DNA of 12,772 bases from assembly GCA_027318585.1 (NCBI GenBank), contig DAHVOW010000034.1:1-12772 (forward strand). The letters run 5' to 3'. Source of the DNA: Methanobacteriaceae archaeon (GTDB taxonomy: Archaea > Methanobacteriota > Methanobacteria > Methanobacteriales > Methanobacteriaceae). Shown here piece after piece: positions 1 to 6,518 of this stretch. The notes beneath the pieces are model-generated. The model made no database searches, was not told the origin of the DNA, and worked only from the letters and a program-made list of their open reading frames with translations. The translations under genes were made by a program, and so were the position numbers. Within the stretch, counting starts at the first letter, position 1, and each line of letters opens with the position of its first letter.

Positions 1-980
1 AAATCTGGGGTGAGGTAATGGCCCGGGCTCTGTCCATGGCTGGTGCTGATAAGAGGGATGTTATACAGAACTGTTATGGTTACGGACTCTTCACTGGAGG
101 ATTGGGTGTGCACTACGGCACCCATCACCTGGGGGCTACGGTGATACCCATATCTGCTGGTAACACCCAGCGCCAGATCAAGGTCCTGAAGGACTTTCAG
201 AGCAGCATCATCACCTGCACTCCTTCCTATGCTCTGTACCTGGCCGAGGTACTGGAGAAGGAGGGCATCACCGGGGATGACCTTAACCTGAAGGCCGGTG
301 TCTTCGGAGCGGAGATGTGGACCGAGGAGATGAGGGAGGAGATCGAGAGACGGCTGGACCTGGACGCCATGAATATCTACGGCCTCACCGAGATAATCGG
401 GCCCGGAGTGGCCCAGGAGTGCATGGAAAAAAGTGGACTGCACATCTTCGACGACCACTTCTACCCGGAGATAATCGACCCCCAAACCCTCCAAACCCTG
501 CCTGAAGGGGAGAAGGGTGAACTGGTTCTTACCACCCTCACCCGGGATGGTATGCCCATCCTGCGTTTTAGAACCAGAGACATCACTGCCCTACGACATG
601 GAAAATGTTTCTGTGGACGTACATTGGTTAAGATGGACCGGATTACTGGAAGAAGCGATGATATGCTTAAAGTAAGGGGAGTTATTGTGTTCCCCTCCCA
701 GATCGAACGAGCCCTGCTGAAGATCCCGGGACTGGAACCCCACTACCAGATCATGGTCACCCGCCCCCAACAGTTGGATGAACTGGAAGTTCACGTGGAG
801 GCCTCTGCCGCCCTATTCTCTGATGAGGTGAAACACGTGGAGAAAGCCAAAACCATGATACAGAAACGTATACATGACGAGATCGGACTGCGGGTTAACG
901 TGAACCTGGTGGAGCCGGAGAGCATACCCCGTAGTGAGGGTAAAGCAGTACGAGTTATTGATAAACGAAAATTTGACTAA
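1..980 (+). CDS. Phenylacetate-CoA ligase / coenzyme F390 synthetase-like AMP-forming enzyme (5' truncated)
   Basis: This is a member of the PaaK branch of the adenylate-forming superfamily. The family activates a carboxylic acid with ATP, usually an aryl acid to aryl-CoA; methanogen members have also been called coenzyme F390 synthetase (adenylation of F420). The reading frame is open to the window edge: residues before the first visible Met (position 18) read IWGEV and belong to the conserved core, so the true start and roughly 110 residues, including the Ser/Gly-rich ATP loop, lie outside. Visible motifs are YGYGLFTGGLG (nt 75-107), YGLTE (378-392), the ribose-binding RTRD (about 570-581), the hinge RITGRSDDMLKVRG (about 639-680) and a C-terminal SEGKA carrying the conserved Lys. 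The downstream ACT gene starts 41 bp later and is probably cotranscribed. In other archaea such pairs often sit beside indolepyruvate:ferredoxin oxidoreductase genes, which favours aryl-CoA chemistry. The family is certain, the substrate is not. Confidence 0.9.
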   Translation, partial: IWGEVMARALSMAGADKRDVIQNCYGYGLFTGGLGVHYGTHHLGATVIPISAGNTQRQIKVLKDFQSSIITCTPSYALYLAEVLEKEGITGDDLNLKAGVFGAEMWTEEMREEIERRLDLDAMNIYGLTEIIGPGVAQECMEKSGLHIFDDHFYPEIIDPQTLQTLPEGEKGELVLTTLTRDGMPILRFRTRDITALRHGKCFCGRTLVKMDRITGRSDDMLKVRGVIVFPSQIERALLKIPGLEPHYQIMVTRPQQLDELEVHVEASAALFSDEVKHVEKAKTMIQKRIHDEIGLRVNVNLVEPESIPRSEGKAVRVIDKRKFD

Positions 981-1021
981 AATATTGATAAACAGAATTG
1001 ATTAAAAGGGGGATAATTTGG

Positions 1022-1453
1022 ATGAAACTCAAACAGATATCGGTGTTTTTAGAAAACCGAAAGGGAAGATTGTGGAAGGCTATGAATGTGCTGGCCACTT
1101 CTGGCATTAACATCCGGGCCCTGTCCATAGCCGACACCTCCGAGTTCGGCATACTGCGCATGATCGTGCCTGAACCTGATAAGGCCCAGGAGGTACTGGA
1201 GAAGAATAACTTCGTGGTGAAGGTCAACGACGTCATAGCGGTGGAAGTGCCGGACGAACCCGGAGGACTGGACCATATCCTGGGAGTCTTAAACCAGGCC
1301 GATATAAACGTGGAATACCTCTACGCCTTTGTGGAGAAAAATGACAAAAAGGCCATGGTGGTGATCCGCACCGAAGATGTGGACGCGGGTATCAGCGTAT
1401 TGGAAGATTCAGGGGTGGTAATCCTAGCTTCGGATGAGGTCTACAAGCTTTAG
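1022..1453 (+). CDS. Tandem ACT-domain protein
   Basis: A 143-residue protein made of two ACT domains (about residues 1-70 and 71-143) and no catalytic domain. ACT domains bind amino acids or related small ligands and usually control an enzyme. The first repeat starts MKLKQISVFLENRKGRLWK and contains the turn SGINIRALSI; the second contains DEPGGLDHILGVLNQADI. ATG 1022 is chosen because a strong ribosome binding site (AAAAGGGGGAT, 1004-1014) lies 7-8 bases upstream; an in-frame TTG at 998 would add eight residues but precedes that site. The gene follows the aryl-CoA ligase on the same strand, an arrangement seen in many archaea, so a plausible role is sensing an aromatic amino acid or aryl acid for that enzyme. 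This role is inferred from context. Confidence 0.9.
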   Translation: MKLKQISVFLENRKGRLWKAMNVLATSGINIRALSIADTSEFGILRMIVPEPDKAQEVLEKNNFVVKVNDVIAVEVPDEPGGLDHILGVLNQADINVEYLYAFVEKNDKKAMVVIRTEDVDAGISVLEDSGVVILASDEVYKL

Positions 1454-1534
1454 TTTAGGATTACTAATAAACTGATAGTTTGAATAACTAAAAATTAGAT
1501 TCTGGATTTTTTTTAAACTGTATTTAAAAAATAG

Positions 1535-1558
1535 TTGAGGAGGGCAGGCCCTCCTTAA
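1535..1558. terminator. Bidirectional hairpin terminator between convergent genes
   Basis: The stem is 1535-1544 pairing with 1549-1558 (core AGGAGGG/CCCTCCT, extended by one G-T and two A-T pairs) with loop CAGG. T-rich sequence follows on the plus strand (CTTTTTATTTATTGATTTTTTTT, about 1563-1585, interrupted by a few other bases). On the minus strand a T6 tract also follows the stem (A6 at about 1526-1531). It therefore probably ends both the ACT gene and the convergent zinc-ribbon gene. The hairpin is seen directly; its activity is inferred. Confidence 0.7.
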
Positions 1559-1623
1559 AATCCTTTTTATTTATTGATTTTTTTTAGATCAGGAAATAGA
1601 CTCTTTTTAGATCAGGGCCTCTT

Positions 1624-2613
1624 TTATATCATGGCCAGATATTTCTTCTTGATCTCTTCGAACTCTTCTTCACTTATGGCTCCTATATCCAGCAGCTCCT
1701 TGGCCTTTTTGATCTTCTCCATAGGGTCCGCGTTGGTGCTTACCGGTTCTGATGCTTCAACAGGTTCTTCTGCTACTTCCTCATCTTCTACTTCATTATC
1801 CACCGAGTTTTCCTCGGTATCCACTGAGCTCCGGCCTAATTGGAAAGTTTTAACCTGGGGTAACTCCATATCTTCATCCTCATCATTAACCTCAGATATG
1901 GGGGCCTCTTCTGTATTTTCTATCACAGATACTTCTTCTGGAATATTTTCTACTGCAGGAACGTCTTCAGAGACAGATTCGGCTGCTACTTCTTCAGAGT
2001 AATCCTCCTCTGCCACCTCTTCCTCAGTAATCTCCTCTTCAGTGTCCTGTTGTAGGATTTCTTCCGGGACCTTCCTGGATAGTAAACTTCTTTTTTCTGT
2101 TTCTTCCTGAACCGATTCTTCATCAACTAGTTCGGCCACCACAGGAGCATCCTCTGCGACTACTTCTTCGGCAGGTTGGTCATCTTCCCGGGTCTCGGTG
2201 GGCACCCGGTCCAAGAGAGAACCAGTAACTGGCTCATTATCTGGTGCGTCCTCCAGTTTATGGCCGCACACCACGCAAAACTTGGCCTGGGGCTTGTTCT
2301 GATGACTGCAGTTGGGACAGGTCTTGTAATCAATACCATCCATCCCAGAGCGGGGTAAATCATCCACTGGAGAAGCTTCAACCTTATTTTCTTCCACCTT
2401 TTCCGGTGCCTGCATGGTCTGTCCACATTTAATGCAGAACTTAGCATCCCGGGGGTTCTGGGCTCCACAGGATTCACAGGTCTGATTAGTGGGACTCATG
2501 GGTTTACGGCCGGTTGTGGGGAGAACCGGGCTAGGGGATTCCTTTTTTTCTTCAGTTTTAATTCCTCTTCTGCGGTTTTCCAGCATTCTTTTTATTTCTT
2601 CATTGGAAACCAT
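1624..2613 (-). CDS. Double zinc-ribbon protein with acidic linker and C-terminal SHOCT domain
   Basis: A 329-residue soluble protein of unknown function with three parts. The N-terminal 45 residues are basic and open with MVSNEEIKRMLENRRRG. Two zinc ribbons follow: C46-x2-C49...C60-x2-C63 and C99-x2-C102...C113-x2-C116, each of the form CxxC-(10)-CxxCG with the AKFC signature. Residues 120-296 are a low-complexity, strongly acidic stretch rich in Glu, Val and Ala and likely disordered. Residues 297-329 match the SHOCT motif (KAKELLDIGAISEEEFEEIK), a short helical module found at the end of many unrelated proteins and thought to mediate interactions. No membrane segment is visible. The start is supported by GGAG (2623-2626) nine bases before ATG. 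The gene is convergent with the ACT gene, separated from thiD by 95 bp, and has its own likely promoter. An adaptor or scaffold role is only inference. Confidence 0.85.
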   Translation of the reverse strand: MVSNEEIKRMLENRRRGIKTEEKKESPSPVLPTTGRKPMSPTNQTCESCGAQNPRDAKFCIKCGQTMQAPEKVEENKVEASPVDDLPRSGMDGIDYKTCPNCSHQNKPQAKFCVVCGHKLEDAPDNEPVTGSLLDRVPTETREDDQPAEEVVAEDAPVVAELVDEESVQEETEKRSLLSRKVPEEILQQDTEEEITEEEVAEEDYSEEVAAESVSEDVPAVENIPEEVSVIENTEEAPISEVNDEDEDMELPQVKTFQLGRSSVDTEENSVDNEVEDEEVAEEPVEASEPVSTNADPMEKIKKAKELLDIGAISEEEFEEIKKKYLAMI

Positions 2614-2646
2614 AATTTCACACTCCAGTTGTTTAAGAATTACCTC

Positions 2647-2656
2647 ATTATATCAT
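2647..2656 (-). promoter_or_regulatory. Candidate TATA box for the zinc-ribbon/SHOCT gene
   Basis: On the minus strand this reads ATGATATAAT, centred about 38 bases before the ATG at 2613. Archaeal initiation about 25 bases downstream would give a leader of roughly 13 nt that just includes the GGAG site. It lies in the 95-bp gap after thiD. Assigned by eye. Confidence 0.35.
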
Positions 2657-2657
2657 T

Positions 2658-2674
2658 AAGATTAGTTTAATCTT
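2658..2674. repeat. 17-bp perfect inverted repeat between thiD and the zinc-ribbon gene
   Basis: AAGATTA-GTT-TAATCTT has a perfect 7-bp stem and a 3-base centre. It lies 35 bases beyond the thiD stop and directly upstream of the candidate TATA box of the next gene. It could be an operator abutting the BRE/TATA region or a weak thiD terminator; no T tract follows on the minus strand, which slightly favours the operator reading. Confidence 0.4.
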
Positions 2675-2708
2675 CACAGGATAGTTTAGGAGTACTCTCT
2701 TATCTATT

Positions 2709-3479
2709 TTAAGGTTTATGTTGGAGATTTTTTCTATAAAACTGGTTCAGGGTACCCAGCCTACCCCTCAAGATGGCTTTCTTCACCAAGACAGCGGCGC
2801 TCTGGAGGGCCTCTTCCAGAACCAAACCCCGGGATAGGTAAGCGGTAACCGCCGCGGAGTAGGTGCATCCACTACCATGGGTATGGCTGCTTTCTATCAG
2901 TTCTCCTTCGATTATCTGCAGTTTATCATGGTAGAAGATGTCCCGGCCCTGGAGATGTCCCCCGGTAACCACTACCGGCGAGATCTTCCCGATTTTTAGG
3001 GCAGCGGCAATGGCATCCTCCTCCTCTTGGATGGATATTCCCGATAATTCCTGGGCTTCCTGAAGGTTGGGGGTTACCAGTACCGCCTGGGGGAGCAGGT
3101 GTTCTTTTATGGCCTGGACCAGGCCCTCTGTGGCCAGCACTCCACCGGATCCGGCCACTAGGACCGGGTCCACCACCATCTGCAGCTGGTATTCATCCAC
3201 CTTACGGGCCACTAGCTTCACAATCTCCGGGGAGTACAGCATCCCGGTCTTGAGGTAACGGATGGGATAGCCCTCTATAACCAGATCCAGCTGTTTTTCA
3301 ATGAACTCCAGGGGGACTGGTTCCACCCCTGCCACCCGGTTCACATTCTGGGCGGTGAGGGCGGTGATTATTGCGGTGCCGTACACATCCAAGGAGTGGA
3401 AGGTCTTGATATCGGCCAGAATCCCCGCACCTCCGGATGGGTCGAAGCCAGCTACAGTCAGAGCTAAAGGTTGGGTCAT
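2709..3479 (-). CDS. thiD: Hydroxymethylpyrimidine/phosphomethylpyrimidine kinase (thiamine synthesis)
   Basis: ThiD phosphorylates 4-amino-5-hydroxymethyl-2-methylpyrimidine and then its monophosphate, giving the pyrimidine pyrophosphate used for thiamine phosphate synthesis in the cytoplasm. The 256-residue length fits a single ribokinase-like domain. Visible motifs are GFDPSGGAGILADIKT (11-26), LTAQN (41-45), KTGM (77-80), VVDPVLVAGSGG (102-113), VTPN (135-138) and the anion-hole segment HGSGC (201-205), with Cys205 at the conserved catalytic position. Many archaeal ThiD proteins carry a C-terminal ThiN (thiamine-phosphate synthase) domain; this one ends right after the kinase fold, so that activity must be encoded elsewhere. 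ATG 3479 has a weak ribosome binding site (GTGA, 3486-3489). The gene lies 28 bp behind cofC on the same strand and is probably the last gene of the proS unit. Confidence 0.93.
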   Translation of the reverse strand: MTQPLALTVAGFDPSGGAGILADIKTFHSLDVYGTAIITALTAQNVNRVAGVEPVPLEFIEKQLDLVIEGYPIRYLKTGMLYSPEIVKLVARKVDEYQLQMVVDPVLVAGSGGVLATEGLVQAIKEHLLPQAVLVTPNLQEAQELSGISIQEEEDAIAAALKIGKISPVVVTGGHLQGRDIFYHDKLQIIEGELIESSHTHGSGCTYSAAVTAYLSRGLVLEEALQSAAVLVKKAILRGRLGTLNQFYRKNLQHKP

Positions 3480-3507
3480 TAATGGTCACATCTGTTTTAT
3501 AAATTAA

Positions 3508-4194
3508 TTATCCTTTTTCCGGTCTTTTTATCCTTAAACGCTCTGATCCACGGTGGGAGTATACTTCCAGACCCAGACTCTCCAGGAACTTCTGGGTGTG
3601 GGTTCCCACTCCATGGAGCATGATCTCCCCCAGGTCCTCGGAGGTATTCACATCCAGGGAGAGGTAGAAGGAATCAAAGATCTCATGAGTTAAACCGGCT
3701 TTCCGGGCCTGCTCCAGGTGCTTGAAGAAACTACAGTCACCGAAGCTCATCTTAAATCCACTGGGGGGACAGATGAGGGCGTTGGTACCTCCACCCTTGG
3801 AGGGTGCGATGACCACCTGGTACTCCTCAGCCATAGTTAGAAGACCCTTAACCAGACCCTCACTGAGAAGGGGGATATCGGAGGGTACGATGATCACCTG
3901 ATCACCCTGGCTTTGATACCACTCCAATGCCTGGGTCAGGGCCCCGTTAAGATCAGTGTGGCCTTGCTCCTTTAAACAATGAACATCCAGGGGCCTTAAG
4001 AAGTTTAAAACATCTCCATCAGAGCTTATAACCACCACTTCATCCACCACACATTTAAGTGCCTGGATAACATCCTGGAGCATGGCCTTCAACAACCCCT
4101 CTCTCTCGGCCGGGGATAAGGATGGTGAGAGCCGGGTTTTAGCATTCAAAAAGCGAGATACTGGTATTATGGCTGCTGTTTTCTTCATAGTCAT
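3508..4194 (-). CDS. cofC: 2-phospho-L-lactate guanylyltransferase (coenzyme F420 synthesis)
   Basis: CofC transfers GMP from GTP to 2-phospho-L-lactate, making the activated lactyl unit that CofD attaches to the deazaflavin Fo to form F420-0. F420 is the main hydride carrier of methanogenesis. The 228-residue nucleotidyltransferase shows IPVSRFLNAKTRLSP (10-24, with the nucleotide-binding Lys/Arg), VPSDIPLL (103-110, metal-binding Asp), APSKGGGTNAL (130-140), SFGDCSFFKHL (150-160) and LSLDVNTSEDL (178-188), which together are diagnostic for the family. The start overlaps the stop of the upstream gene by four bases (ATGA, 4191-4194), pointing to translational coupling; a second in-frame ATG lies two codons later. 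It sits between a gene for a secreted protein and thiD. Confidence 0.95.
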   Translation of the reverse strand: MTMKKTAAIIPVSRFLNAKTRLSPSLSPAEREGLLKAMLQDVIQALKCVVDEVVVISSDGDVLNFLRPLDVHCLKEQGHTDLNGALTQALEWYQSQGDQVIIVPSDIPLLSEGLVKGLLTMAEEYQVVIAPSKGGGTNALICPPSGFKMSFGDCSFFKHLEQARKAGLTHEIFDSFYLSLDVNTSEDLGEIMLHGVGTHTQKFLESLGLEVYSHRGSERLRIKRPEKG

Positions 4195-4883
4195 CCCATT
4201 CCCAGTACCTGGTTTGCCCAGTTTTCAAGACCAGACAGCCATTTAGTGAAACCATCCCGGGTGTCCACCAGGTTCTGCATATTCTTCAAGGTTTCGTTGT
4301 TGAGGTTGAACTGGGTGCTGAGGCTGTCCTTAGCTGCAGAGATATCCTGCCGCAGCTGGTAGTAGGATGATTTGTTAATTTTAACCATGGCCGCGGCTTC
4401 ACCAGTGTAGGGGTCCACCTGACCACCGGTCACAAGATTCCAGATCTTAAGCTGGGCCTGTCTGGCACTGACCGGATCTGAGGGAACCGAAGCCTCTATT
4501 ATGGTTAACACCACGGTGTTGGCGGTTTGGTTGGCGGTTAAACTAGAACCAGGCGCTGCCTTCTGGTCGGGTTCCGTGCAGTAGGCTTTCACTGTGCTGT
4601 TGGTCCCCGGGGGCACGGTAACGTTCTCAGCCACCACCAGGTCCTGGGAGTCCGGGCTTAATAAAAGTTGACCCTGGTTAACCTGTACGTTCTGGGTTCC
4701 GTTGTTGGAGATGGTCACGGTATGGGGAACGGTTCCAGCCTCGGTGTTCTGGATGACACTGATGGTGCCCTCGGTCTGGGCCTGTTCCAGGTCCACACTC
4801 CCCAGGGAGGCGAAGTTTACAGCACCCATACTAACTGCAAATACCACAATCACCAACACCAGAATTATGGCCCTGAAATTCAT
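4191..4883 (-). CDS. Secreted or membrane-anchored protein of unknown function
   Basis: A 230-residue protein that I do not assign to a family. The N-terminus is a signal peptide or signal anchor (MNFRAIILVLVIVVFAVSMG, residues 1-20 plus a few more small residues). The rest is polar with alternating beta-prone segments (about 40-135), which could be an Ig-like fold, followed by a more helical C-terminal half (about 165-230) containing LSTQFNLNNETLKNMQNLVD. Six N-x-S/T sequons (NGT, NVT, NST, NQT, NKS, NET) fit an extracellular, possibly N-glycosylated protein. A consensus ribosome binding site (AGGAGG, 4891-4896) overlaps the proS stop codon and lies seven bases before the ATG. The gene is 11 bp behind proS and overlaps cofC by 4 bp, so it is expressed with both, although neither suggests a role. 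Confidence 0.85.
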   Translation of the reverse strand: MNFRAIILVLVIVVFAVSMGAVNFASLGSVDLEQAQTEGTISVIQNTEAGTVPHTVTISNNGTQNVQVNQGQLLLSPDSQDLVVAENVTVPPGTNSTVKAYCTEPDQKAAPGSSLTANQTANTVVLTIIEASVPSDPVSARQAQLKIWNLVTGGQVDPYTGEAAAMVKINKSSYYQLRQDISAAKDSLSTQFNLNNETLKNMQNLVDTRDGFTKWLSGLENWANQVLGMG

Positions 4884-4894
4884 CCTTCATCCTC

Positions 4895-6301
4895 CTAGTA
4901 GGTACGGGCCAGGAGTGCCCGGTACCTGGCCTTCTCTTTACAGTTAACACATTCCCCGGTATCTGCATCCTCCTGGATGCCCAGGATATCCACCTGAACT
5001 TTTTCCTCCATATCCTTGCCGCAAGCTTCATCCCCGCACCATAAGAATGAAACTATACCCCCATCCTCCTGGATGGTGTCCCGGGCTTCATCCAGGGTAT
5101 TCACTTCCCTTAGGTTTTCCAGGAGCATTTCCCAGGCCTGTTCTTTAAGGTTGGTGGTGATGCGTTGCAGGCGATCATTAACCAGGTCCACCACTTGCTC
5201 TTCCTGGTACTCCACAAACTCCTTTTCCAGGGTGTCTCTTCTTTTAAGGACTATTTTACCCTCTTTAAGGTCCCGGGGTCCGATCTCAATTCGGAGGGGC
5301 ACTCCCCTCATCTCCCATTCATAGAACTTCTTACCGGCCCGGAGGTCCCGGTCATCCAGGTGCACCCGTATTCCAGATGATCTTAGCTGGTTTTTCAGTT
5401 CACCACAGAAGTCCAGAACTTCCTGAGCACCTTCCTTGAAGATGATGGGCACCACCACCACCTGGTAGGGAGCCACCTCCGGGGGTAGTGATAATCCCGC
5501 CTCATCCCCATGCACCCCGAGTATAGATGCAATTATCCGGTCTGAGAGGCCGTAACAGGTCTGGTACACGTATTCATGCTGACCGTCATCAGTTTCATAG
5601 GTGATTTGGAAGGTCTTGGCAAAGGTCTGTCCCAGGTTGTGAACGGTACCGATCTGGAGAGTTTTACCATCCGGCAGTAGGGTGTCGAAGGCCATGGTGT
5701 AATCGGCCCCGGGAAACTTATCCCACTCCGGTCGCCGGGTCACCACGTAGGGAATACCCATCTGGTCAAAGAAGGATGAATAAATTTCTATAGCCCTCTC
5801 CACCTGCTCTTCTGCTTCCTGGGAGTTAGTGTGGACGGTGTGGGCTTCGGTGAAGGTGGTGATCTCCCGCACCCGGATCAGGGGCCGGGTGTGTTTGGTT
5901 TCGTAGCGGAAGGTGTTTACCACCTGGTAGAATCGCATGGGAAGGTCCTGGTGGCTGCGCACCCACAGAGCGAACATGGGGTACATGGCGGTTTCACTGG
6001 TGGGCCTCAATGCCAGTTTCTTTCCCAAGGGAGTTAATCCCCCGTGGGTCACCCAGTAAACCTCTTCTTCAAATCCCTTAACATGGATAGCCTCCTTGGC
6101 CAGTTCATCTTCCGGTATTAGTAATGGAAAGAGTACTTCCTCATGATCTTCATCAAGAATACTTTTAAGCAACTTAAGGGCGTTTTTCCTGATCTGAAAG
6201 CCCTGGGGTAGCCATACATGCATTCCCTTAATAGGATATCTGGTATCGATAATTTCTGCTTCTTCAAGGATGTTATGGAACCATTCACTGAACTTTGACA
6301 T
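4895..6301 (-). CDS. proS: Prolyl-tRNA synthetase, archaeal/eukaryotic type
   Basis: Class II aminoacyl-tRNA synthetase that charges tRNA-Pro with proline. The 468-residue protein shows the proline-binding loop RPTSETAMYP (99-108), class II motif 2 FRYETKHTRPLIRVRE (131-146), GTVHNLGQTFAKTF (218-231), motif 3 GLSDRIIASILGVHGD (251-266, ATP-binding Arg255), an anticodon-binding domain (about 278-380, including HLDDRDLRAGKKFYEWE) and the C-terminal zinc domain typical of archaeal enzymes with C422, C427, C451 and C454. It ends in Tyr468, the conserved terminal residue of this type. It is slightly shorter at the N-terminus than some relatives. ATG 6301 is supported by GGTGA (6306-6310). This is the first gene of a minus-strand cluster with the secreted protein, cofC and thiD, and is divergent from egsA. 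Confidence 0.97.
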   Translation of the reverse strand: MSKFSEWFHNILEEAEIIDTRYPIKGMHVWLPQGFQIRKNALKLLKSILDEDHEEVLFPLLIPEDELAKEAIHVKGFEEEVYWVTHGGLTPLGKKLALRPTSETAMYPMFALWVRSHQDLPMRFYQVVNTFRYETKHTRPLIRVREITTFTEAHTVHTNSQEAEEQVERAIEIYSSFFDQMGIPYVVTRRPEWDKFPGADYTMAFDTLLPDGKTLQIGTVHNLGQTFAKTFQITYETDDGQHEYVYQTCYGLSDRIIASILGVHGDEAGLSLPPEVAPYQVVVVPIIFKEGAQEVLDFCGELKNQLRSSGIRVHLDDRDLRAGKKFYEWEMRGVPLRIEIGPRDLKEGKIVLKRRDTLEKEFVEYQEEQVVDLVNDRLQRITTNLKEQAWEMLLENLREVNTLDEARDTIQEDGGIVSFLWCGDEACGKDMEEKVQVDILGIQEDADTGECVNCKEKARYRALLARTY

Positions 6302-6355
6302 TTATTCACCCAGAGAGTCTCTTTTTAATTCACTACCTAGCTTTTTAGGTGGGGG

Positions 6356-6363
6356 ATAATAAA
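6356..6363 (-). promoter_or_regulatory. Candidate TATA box of the proS cluster
   Basis: The minus strand reads GGAAAAAG then TTTATTAT, an A-rich BRE-like element followed by a TATA box, predicting initiation near 6335 and a leader of about 34 nt carrying the GGTGA site. A short inverted repeat ACCTA/TAGGT (6335-6339 and 6346-6350) lies at the predicted start site and could be an operator. Assigned by eye. Confidence 0.45.
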
Positions 6364-6421
6364 CTTTTTCCACAGGGAAACTAAGAATTTAAAAAACCGA
6401 AACATCCTTCATGGAATAGGG

Positions 6422-6429
6422 TATAAAAA
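6422..6429 (+). promoter_or_regulatory. Candidate TATA box for egsA
   Basis: TATAAAAA preceded by purine-rich GGAATAGGG would give initiation near 6450 and a leader of about 70 nt. A second A/T-rich candidate (ATTATTTTAAAG, about 6466-6477) would give a leader of about 25 nt; I cannot choose between them. GGTGAT at 6506-6511 is the egsA ribosome binding site. The whole 6302-6518 gap is a divergent promoter region with no gene visible. Confidence 0.3.
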
Positions 6430-6518
6430 CCAGGCTTTACCTAGAAACTCTTAAAAAATCAAAAATTATTTTAAAGACGCCCCCTAGTAAAACTAATATA
6501 ATGGACGGTGATTTCTAG

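Noticed and set aside
1574..2002. Ser/Thr-rich open frame on the plus strand
   Set aside because: It is the antisense image of the Glu-rich linker of the zinc-ribbon/SHOCT gene; repeated TCT/TCC/TCA codons arise from GAA/GAG-type codons on the other strand.
1740..2180. Repetitive-looking CTTCTTC-type sequence that might be a tandem repeat
   Set aside because: There is no fixed period; the pattern follows low-complexity acidic codons in the minus-strand gene.
3495..3503. TTTATAAAA on the minus strand as a separate thiD promoter
   Set aside because: Its centre is only about 20 bases before the ATG, too close for the usual archaeal spacing, a GTGA ribosome site is present, and the 28-bp gap to cofC fits cotranscription better. 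It may still be a weak internal promoter.
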